Part shown: positions 56,687 through 64,000 of the stretch, in pieces
Position numbering within the stretch: the stretch's first letter is position 1
Layout of the letters: every line of letters begins with the position of its first letter
Source of the DNA: Macrostomum hystrix
Lineage: Eukaryota > Platyhelminthes > Macrostomidae
Length of the DNA stretch: 64,000 nt
Assembly: GCA_950097015.1 (NCBI GenBank)
Contig: CATNEN010000039.1
Location: forward strand, 20,887,501-20,951,500
Direction: 5' to 3'
Notes under the pieces: model-generated
What the model saw: only the letters and a program-made list of their open reading frames with translations
The model's database searches: none
What the model was told of the DNA's origin: nothing
Program-made: the position numbers and the translations under genes

Positions 56687-57238
56687 ATGTCCGACCAGGA
56701 GGATGAGGTCGTCGAGGCCATCGGCGCCCCCCGCCCACCTAGAGGCCGCGCTGCTGCCGCAGCGCGCGCCGATCCCCCAGCGGCAGCAGCAGCTGCAGCC
56801 GCCAATCAAGGGGACCCCATCGAGCGCCTAGCCTCCCTGATGGAGCGTCTAGAGCCGCGTCGAGCAAGAACTCACAGGGTGAAAGTTGCCCTGGAACCAT
56901 TCGAATCGGCAGCAGACTCTTTTCCCCGCTGGCTGCGCCGGTTTAACCTGAAGGTTGAGGCTGAGGGCTTGGAAACAGAAGAGGAGAAAATCCTCACCCT
57001 GCTGGCCCACCTAGGCGGTGAACCCCTAACCCAAGCGATGACCCTGCCGCGCCGCGTGACCTATTTCCGGTTCGTGCAGGACCTGACCGAGGCCCTCAGC
57101 GGCGCCTGCACCCCCTATGCCCGGCTCCTCAGCGGGCGCAACCTGAGGCAGGACCGAGGCGAATCATATGCCTCATTCGCCGACCGCCTGAGGTCCGCTG
57201 CTGCGCAGGTAAATACCAACGGCCACGACCCAGGCTAG
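56687..57238 (+). CDS. Short Gag-like protein of the LTR element
   Basis: 183 aa from ATG 56687 (AAAATGT context). An acidic start (DQEDEVVE) and alanine/arginine-rich stretch precede a capsid-like region: FESAADSFPRWLRRFNLKVE, EEKILTLLAHLGGE, YFRFVQDLTEAL, RGESYASFADRLRSAAAQ. This order matches the retrotransposon gag domain of Ty3/gypsy elements. It stops soon afterwards with no CCHC knuckle. The last conserved residues end exactly at CAG|GTAAAT (intron start 57210), a donor-like site; a strong acceptor TTTCTTCTCCAG (ending 59094) follows downstream in phase. So a spliced, slightly longer Gag is possible. An upstream in-frame ATG at 56591 is less likely, because it adds a leucine/phenylalanine-rich segment. 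Confidence 0.75.
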   Translation: MSDQEDEVVEAIGAPRPPRGRAAAAARADPPAAAAAAAANQGDPIERLASLMERLEPRRARTHRVKVALEPFESAADSFPRWLRRFNLKVEAEGLETEEEKILTLLAHLGGEPLTQAMTLPRRVTYFRFVQDLTEALSGACTPYARLLSGRNLRQDRGESYASFADRLRSAAAQVNTNGHDPG

Positions 57239-57414
57239 GGAAAGGTAGCTCCCGCTGCGGGTGCCCCGAAGCACTCACCCGGCCGTGCTAGGCGACCGAG
57301 CCCCACTGGAGACCTCGTTGGGGAAGCGATCCCCCATTCTGTTACACTTTTTGCTCCTTTTCTCCTATTGTGCATGCCTTCCTTTTTCATCAAAGCCGCC
57401 TTGGCACAAAAATC

Positions 57415-58050
57415 TCATAAAAATTCTTATAATTTAGCCAGAAACCCAAAAACATACCTAGTGGGGTGAAATTCCCCTAGTACTTTTTCGCATGAGATGC
57501 TTATCTAATTGTAGCAAATTAGGGAATGCACCTTCTTTTCTCAAAGAGCATTTTACTTTTAATCGCACCACATCATGCATAGCACCTCTGCCTTATCTTG
57601 CTTCATATTGGTGGGTCTGTGGGAGTTCAATTTAGGACAACTTCTAAATTAGGAGGGACACCAACCCGCTAAAGTGAGCGGGGTGGTATGCCTTGGGAAA
57701 TTCTATGCTTCTTTAAGGGTGGGAAGGCGGTTCAAATCAAAAAAAGGCCATCTCGGCGCCAAAACCTCTTAAAAACTTATATAAACTAATCAAAATCCAA
57801 AAACACACTTAGTGGGGTGAAATTCCCCTTGTAAAGTTTTCGCATGAGATTTTTCGATAACTGTAGCACATTAGGGTTCGCACCTTCTAAACATTTAGTT
57901 CTATTTGCACCGTTTATGTGAATGGCACCCTGTATCTCTCGTTTTTGCCTGGGTTGTCGGGAGTTTAGTTCATGTCGGCTTCTATCTTAGGAGGGATACC
58001 AACCCGCCAAAGTGAGCGGGGTGGTATGCACGTGGGATTTCAATGTTTGT
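57415..58050 (+). repeat. Diverged tandem duplication of a structured module inside the LTR element
   Basis: 57415-57700 and 57765-58050 share, in order, CCAAAAACA(T/C)AC, AGTGGGGTGAAATTCCCCT, TTTCGCATGAGAT, TGTAGCA, GCACCTTCT, GGGAGTT, TAGGAGGGA and ACCAACCCGC with AGCGGGGTGGTATGC. Between the shared islands they differ strongly. AGGGGAATTTC-type and ACCAACCCGC/GCGGGGTGGT pairs form hairpins. No ORF is conserved, so it looks like conserved RNA or DNA structure. Confidence 0.65.
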
Positions 58051-58059
58051 CTAGAGTTG

Positions 58060-59290
58060 GTGGTTATAAATCAAGAGGCCAACAGGGTTACCTAGTTAAG
58101 TTCTATGGGAGGCAATGTGGTTGTTACAACGAACCAGAGATTTCGAATGATTTGGGCTTCTTTTTCCTCTGGGATTAAAAAAATCGCAGATCAGGGGAGT
58201 AGTTTTTTTCTTGCTTTGTCCGGATGGTGAGCACCTGGGTAGGAATTTCGTAATAGATTGTTTGAATCGGAAGGCCTAGGTGTACTGTAATGTAGATTAG
58301 CAGTCAGAATTAATTTTTCTATTTTATTTGTCGCTAGGCGGTTGTAAAGTTCGAGCAGCATAAATTAAAAGAATGAACAACGGGAGTCAGCAAGAAGTTA
58401 ATCATTTCAGGCCAAATGGCATTTAGTACTATATTTGTGTTTTTTTAAAAGAAGGGGGAGCAGGTTTTGTTCCCATTAGTGGGGATTGATAGATAGGTTG
58501 CCATGGGGGTAATTCCCAGTTGGCGGTTTCAATCCGGAGTATATTTCAAATGGTGGCCTGGGAACAATTTTATATTTCAGATGGTGGCTAGCTGTAGTTA
58601 TAACTTCAGAAAGATGGTTTCCAACTTACGAACGGCGAGAGATACTCGCACGGGCTGCTGCCCGACCGGAGCCATCGGCTGCTCCCTCTGCAGCGAATCA
58701 CCTCTGGAAGATAGGAGGGCGAAATTAGTAGAACTTGATAGCAACAACCGCCAGAGAGTATGATAATTATGTAATTCAACCTATTCCAAATCTAGACTTC
58801 GAATTTCAATGGTCCTTTAGCTCATAGAGTCAGGGCGAGGGAGATTCCGCGCCCATAGGCCTAGTGGTGGCAATCGCAAACTAAATAACTTTCAATGTAA
58901 TCAATCATTAACTAAGGAAGGGTTTTTCGCAGTCCCGGGTCGGGGTCAATCCCAACTTCTCGGGATAAAACGGCGTGCCGGGGGCAGCAATTACATTCGT
59001 TTCTATTATTATGCAATTAACCTTGTAATAACCCATTAATAACCGGCCTTGGGGGGCCGAGTGGAAGCAAAAAACAACTCACCTTTCTTCTCCAGGCAGA
59101 GGCTGATCCTCTAAGCGTGGCATCATCGGCGGGCAGTAGTTCTCATGTTAGCAGCAGAAGATATCGGAGGAAATTTCGAGGTTTTCTTTTTATTTCTCTG
59201 GGAAAGATAGCAGCTTGAGTTTAATGGGGCGTTAAGTGATTGTTTTTATAGCACTTAGTTAAGGGTCATGGTGGCGGTCTAATCGCCAGC
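58060..59290. other. LTR element interior without recognisable coding
   Basis: No RT, integrase or protease motifs in any frame. It contains the repeated phrase AGATGGTGGC / AAATGGTGGC (58547-58588) and a possible splice acceptor ending at 59094. Confidence 0.5.
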
Positions 59291-59292
59291 CA

Positions 59293-59814
59293 ATGGGAGC
59301 AAAGTGGGAATTCCGGGCAGAACCAGTTCAGGGGGCCCGTGGTAATAGTTTAGTTGTTGGGGCTCTGACCTTTTCGGTGAGGAGACACCTCGGTCGGCAA
59401 CAGCACCACAAGCGGCCGAGCAGCGGTTTCCCCAGCTGCGACCAGCTGCAGCGCCGATTGGACCGCGCGCAACGGCTAGGCAACCGGCCCGGCGAGCATT
59501 CTAGGGCACGGCCAGCCGGAAACACCTGGAGCGCGCGGCGAATCAGAGGCTACCAACGCCCGGCAACAGGATCGGTGAGGACGCAAAACGGGCCAGCCAA
59601 TCTGGAACCACCTGGTGAGAGCACGGCCGGACCCCTCGGACTCAAGGAAAGACGGCCAGAGCCTCCCAGGATTGCGCAACCGAGACCAAGCCGGGCAGGA
59701 GAAGATGGGCACAGCTGCGACCACCTGGAGAAGAAGGCGAGCCGGGACAAGGCACACCCCGCGGTCACCAAGGGCAACTTTACCGCGAACGGAATGCGCA
59801 CCCACCCCCCATAG
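59293..59814 (+). other. 173-codon GC-rich ORF in the LTR element, significance unknown
   Basis: Open frame rich in arginine, proline, glycine and glutamine with no recognised domain. Several other frames on both strands are also open across the same GC-rich stretch, so openness is weak evidence. It could be residual accessory coding sequence or chance. Confidence 0.25.
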
Positions 59815-60012
59815 GACGCTATACCGTAATCACTAGGGCCGCCGACCATTTTATACTCACGCACCAATCTATTTATAGTAACCGTACGTACGTACGCATT
59901 AGGATTTCTTCTCTAGCGGAATTCTTCTTAGGGTTCTGTACAGTATGTTGTAGGTAATTTTTATTATTTTTCCCCTCGATTCTCGAGACACCCCGCTACT
60001 ACTGTCAGTAGG

Positions 60013-60050
60013 CACGTAAGTGTCTTACGTGAAAGTGAGCGAAGGTGGAG
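60013..60050 (+). promoter_or_regulatory. Hairpin and polypurine tract before the right LTR
   Basis: CACGTAAG TGT CTTACGTG (60013-60031) is a perfect 8-bp hairpin, immediately followed by GAAAGTGAGCGAAGGTGGAG, a purine-rich stretch abutting the LTR start TGATGTGG. Its position fits the plus-strand primer. Confidence 0.65.
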
Positions 60051-62374
60051 TGATGTGGAGTGTGCTGCGGGAATCGAGTGGGAATGTGAGCCAGCCGAAT
60101 TTTTCCAATTTTTAGCAAGTTAATAATCGCGACCCACATAGCAGCTGGCCGCAGAACACCATCATTAATCTTAGGGCCAGACTTGGGGCGGAGGTGAATT
60201 AAGTAGCCGCCGATTCCCCTTGTCTCGGATCTGTCTAGTCCCCTGTAGAAGTGACTGATCGCGGCCATAGCAATACTGTATGGACTAGTTTAGGTCATAA
60301 TTCCCCTCCAAACCGCGATCAGATTGTAGGGATCACTCATGCGTCTAGAGTGAGCATTAATTCTTCATGTCCCTTTTCTTTACTGTAACCCGAGCCGAAG
60401 CTCGATTATGACCTTTCCCCCTTTAGATACATGTAACGACACTATAGGCAGGTCGGCGCCTGCGCTTCCCATATCCCGGCGGGATCACAATCATTGGCCG
60501 ACTGCCGGCAGACGCTCCTAGTGGAGCATCTGGCGATTCTCGCCGCCGCTTCAGTGGGCAATTGGGGTGGCATAATGCCGACCCGATTCCTCGCTGACAG
60601 GCTGGCGAGCATGTGGGTTATTTTGATGAATGCGAGGTTGACGGAGCTGCAGGACTATTTAAGAGAGCGCGCTGCGCTGCCCCTAGGACAACCTTCCCTC
60701 CACCCTGGACTAAAACCTACCCCCCTTCCTGTCTGGTCCCGGAACACGGTCCGTGGACTCTCCCCCTTACTAGATAGGACTTAGCCCCTGAGCCTAAGGC
60801 TCCAGATCATAGCAGCAGGCAACTACCTGCTAGTGCCCCTAAGCGCAAGCCACCTCCTTGGGTGAGCTCCAAATTGAGCCGTGTGCTCCTGCGATTTGGT
60901 CCCTTGCCAATCGCACTAGGCACCCCCGTCCCTACTTCCTCTTTCAATTGCCTTTCCCAGCGAGACCAACGGCCTGCAGCCTGTCAACCAGCATCGCAGA
61001 TAAGTAACCCGCGTAGCGGACTTTTATTGCTATCCCTAAGGGATTTATTATCTAGCTAGTGGGCAATTGGGGCAAGGGCAGGGTTTCGATTCTAGCCTAA
61101 TAAACTATTATTCATCTTAGTCGCCAATCATTTAACTATTAGGCAATTTAGTAACAATTTAAATCACTTTCTATCATGCTGTTATTTCCCCTTTATTTTC
61201 TCATTGGACAGCCCTCAATCATGAGTGGCTAATTCACTAGGGGAATGGGCTCTGGCGAGGCCGAGCTGAAAGCTGCGGCAAGAAGGCTACTGTGAGCGCG
61301 CATGAGAGTAATATGGAGCTAGGGATTTGCGAGCTAAATGCGGGATGTAGCGTGTGCATTTCTGCCTACGAGGTGGGGGATTCCTTGGCCGGCTTTCCTC
61401 ACTCTCTCGGCGGGTTCCAGTGTATGCGTCAAGTTCCTTTGCCAATTTGAATTCTCCCTCTTTTCCCCGCCTTTCGCAACCGCGGCCATGGGAGCGAGAG
61501 GCGTGATCTAATAATTTCCTGCTTGCATAATCACTCAGCCAGTGTTCAGCTTAATCTCTCCTGCCTCTGTTCTCCTCAACTCACACAGAATCGGCTTGCT
61601 AGTTATCTAATGAGTAGGCTGCAGTCTAATGTACGGAATGTGTCTAATGTCTCATGAGTAGGATTCTGGCTATGGATTTCTCATTCGGGTTCGGAGTACC
61701 ACCTTTCTAGACCACTGTAGCGCAGTTTCAGGAATCCCCTTGTGAGGCGTGACTCGATCCATTCTGGGGTTCTCACCCTAGTCTAAAACGGAAGTTACAG
61801 AATGCTCTATTTTTCGGCTTGTCTAAGATCTGTGTGACAAACTAGGAGCTGCGAGCTCCGGGGACCCAAGTTCCCAAATGTCTGCGGTGGCAACGTAGGC
61901 GCATTGGGTGGTGGCGCTACCTTCGATCATTATCCGCTTTGCCGATAGCCTTTCCGCATTTCTAAGACAAGAGCCTAGGCCGAGTCGACCACTGCTACCA
62001 AAGTTAGGAGTCAGTTACGAACATGCTACTGATGACAGTAGGCTATCTAGCCCTGTCCTATTCGCTTGCGGGTAGTCCGACATCTATTTAGACTTTTAGC
62101 CGGTTTCGAGCACTGCTTGGGGTGGGCACGGCAGTCATGCCTGTGGCCTATGGGTTGGGTGGGACTGGCCAGCCTGAGGCCAATAGGACCACTCACTTGC
62201 ATCCTTTGTACCGCCTCATCTCTCCCTTCATCTCTCCCTTCATCCCTCCCTTCGTCATCCCTCTCTGCGACAACTCGCGGCAGCAGCGATCGACCTCCGA
62301 CTCTATCGTCGTTTTCCACACTCCTATCTTTCATGAGGGCGGTCATCGGCTGGCAAAAGGCCCGCACTATTTCA
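60051..62374 (+). repeat. Right LTR
   Basis: 2324 bp, same length as the left LTR and identical apart from the two substitutions noted there. It ends ATTTCA and is followed by CTGCAAAGC of the satellite. Confidence 0.95.
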
Positions 62375-64000
62375 CTGCAAAGCTACTGGAATGAGATTCT
62401 TCAGGACTACAAAGCTACTGGACTGAGATTCTTCAGGACTGGAAAGCTACTGGACTGAGATTCTTCAGGAGGGGGTCGGTGGCAGAGCGGTTAACGCGTT
62501 TGCCACTCGCACCACAGTCCCTAAGTTCGATTCCACGGCGAGGCCACATTTATTTGGGGCGCCGCCGCGGAGAGAAGGCTTGGGGGCTTGTCGTACAATT
62601 TACGCCCTTGAGGGCCAACCTCCAAGGCACAGTTCGAGTGTACACTGCCTGACGATGAGAAAGTCAGGGCAGATGTACACACCTGTGTGAGCGTATGCCT
62701 GCGTAAGGTATCTGTGTGCGTGTGTGCTCAGGAGTCAGCGAAATGGGCAGAATTGCCTCCTCGCTGGCTGCGGGTCTAGTGTCACCAAACTATGTGTCAT
62801 TGCCCGCAGCCCTCCTGCAATTATTATTATTATTATTGAGATTCTTCAGGACTGCAAAGCTACTGGACTGAGATTCTTAAGGACTGCAAAGCCAATTAAT
62901 GGACTGACATTCTTCAGGACTGCAAAGCTACCAGACTGAGATTCTTCAGGACTGCAAAGCTACCGGAATGAGATTCTACAGGACTGCAAAGCTACTGGAC
63001 TGAGATTCTTCAGGACTGCAAAGCTACCGGAATGAGATTCTTCGGGATTGCAAAGCTACTGGACTGAGATTATTCAGGACTGCAAAGCCACTGGACTGGG
63101 ATTCTTCAGGACTGCAAAGCTACTGAACTGAGATTCTAAAGGACTGCAAAGCTACTGGACTGGGATTCTTCAGGACTGCAAACCTACTGGACTGAGATTC
63201 TACAGGACTGCAAATCTACTGGACTGGGATTCTTCAGGACTGCAAAGCTACTGGACTGAGATTCTTCAGGACTGCAAAGCTACTGGAATGAGATTCTTAA
63301 GGACTGCATACCTACTGGACTGAAATTTTACAGGACTGCAAAGCTACTGGACAGAGATTCTTCAGGAGTGCAAAGCTACCGGACTATGATTCTTGAGGAC
63401 TGCAAAGCTACTGGACTTAGATTCTTCAGGACTGCAAAGCTACTGGACTGGGATTCTTCAGGACTGCAAAGCTACCCGACTGAAATTCTTGAGGACTGCA
63501 AAGCTACTGGACTGAGATTCTTCAGGACTGCAAAGCTACTGGACTGAGATTCTTCAGGACTGCAAAGCTACTGGACTGAGATTCTTCAGGACTGCAAAGC
63601 TACTGGACTGAGATTCTTGAGGACTGCAAAGCTACTGGACTGAGATTCTTTAGGACTGCAAAGCTACTGGACTGAGATTCTTCAGGACTGCAAAGCTACT
63701 GGACTGAGATTCTTCAGGACTGCAAAGCTACTGGACTGAGATTCTTCAGAACTGCAAAGCTACTGGACTAAATTCTTCAGGACTGCAAAGCTACTGGACT
63801 GAGATTCTTGAGGACTGCAAAGCTACTGGACTGAGATTCTTTAGGACTGCAAAGCTACTGGACTGAGTTTCTTCAGGACTGCAAAGCTACTGGACTGAGA
63901 TTCTTCAGGACTGCAAAGCTACTGGACTGAGATTCTTCAGAACTGCAAAGCTACTGGACTAAATTCTTCATGACTGCAAAGCTACAGGACTGAGATTCTT
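62375..64000 (+). repeat. Continuation of the 32-bp satellite, interrupted by a SINE
   Basis: The same 32-bp unit resumes at 62375, stops at the SINE B insertion (62471-62836), and continues to the window end. It includes another GCCAATTAATGGACTGAC marker near 62889. Confidence 0.95.
62471..62836 (+). repeat. tRNA-derived SINE, family B, inserted in the satellite
   Basis: The head has GGTGGCAGAGCGGTTAACGCG (A-box) and AGTTCGATTCCACGG (B-box), then the family body and an (ATT)n tail. TGAGATTCTTCAGGA flanks both sides (62456-62470, 62837-62851); because the satellite phase is repeated rather than continued, this is a real 15-bp target duplication. Confidence 0.92.

Larger units (their letters stand above)
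53044..62374 (+). mobile_element. Non-autonomous LTR retrotransposon (gag only) inserted in the satellite
   Basis: Two 2324-bp direct repeats (53044-55367, 60051-62374) begin TGATGTGG and end ATTTCA, enclosing 4683 bp. The flanking satellite gives a 4-bp duplication CTGC on both sides. A primer-binding site for tRNA-Leu follows the left LTR and a purine-rich tract precedes the right LTR. The interior encodes a short gag but no protease, RT, RNase H or integrase, so it must rely on a related autonomous element. It most resembles Ty3/gypsy elements by gag and primer type; this is inference. Confidence 0.93.

Overview
This is nuclear DNA of an invertebrate animal. Genes carry GT-AG introns, and the recognisable proteins are animal housekeeping or cilia-type proteins. 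The DNA is loaded with tRNA-derived SINEs, LOA-like and CR1/Ingi-like non-LTR retrotransposons, a hAT-type MITE, an LTR retrotransposon and many private minisatellites. I cannot name the phylum or species from the sequence alone.

Layout. 1-6.3 kb: SINE copies, AT-rich DNA studded with the palindrome TAGGCCTA, and a 21-bp array built on GTAAGT. 6.3-18.1 kb: three plus-strand genes in a row, UBE2S (3 exons), TIMM22 (2 exons) and CUL4 (6 exons, 753 aa). Every long intron here holds its own minisatellite. A GATA-motif array lies upstream of TIMM22, an array of poly(A) signals lies downstream of it, and a foldback element sits in CUL4 intron 1. 18.1-24.2 kb: an array in the apparent CUL4 3'UTR, a broken non-LTR element with a 2A-like motif, and a minus-strand polyQ protein of unknown family. 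24.8-34.4 kb: a minus-strand CNBD2-like gene (cyclic-nucleotide-binding domain), assembled from seven solid exons plus two candidate first exons. 36.3-42.5 kb: an apparently intact LOA-type retrotransposon with both ORFs, RNase H and a 12-bp target duplication. 43-46 kb: a hAT-like MITE, a reverse-transcriptase remnant, a SINE and unresolved possible exons. 46.3-64 kb: a 32-bp satellite, interrupted by a very young non-autonomous LTR retrotransposon with 2324-bp LTRs, and by a SINE.

What stands out is the relation between tandem arrays and RNA-processing signals. In two CNBD2 introns the array begins at the authentic 5' splice junction and repeats it; in one, about 25 in-frame CAG|GTGAGA copies follow the real CAG|GTAAGA donor. 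CUL4 intron 2 shows a decayed version. Arrays near intron 3' ends tend to be pyrimidine- or CTAAT-rich on the transcribed strand. The TIMM22 downstream array repeats AATAAA. This suggests that minisatellites are seeded at, or tolerated because of, gene-processing signals. All gene calls come from reading translations and splice sites by eye; no database or alignment was run.
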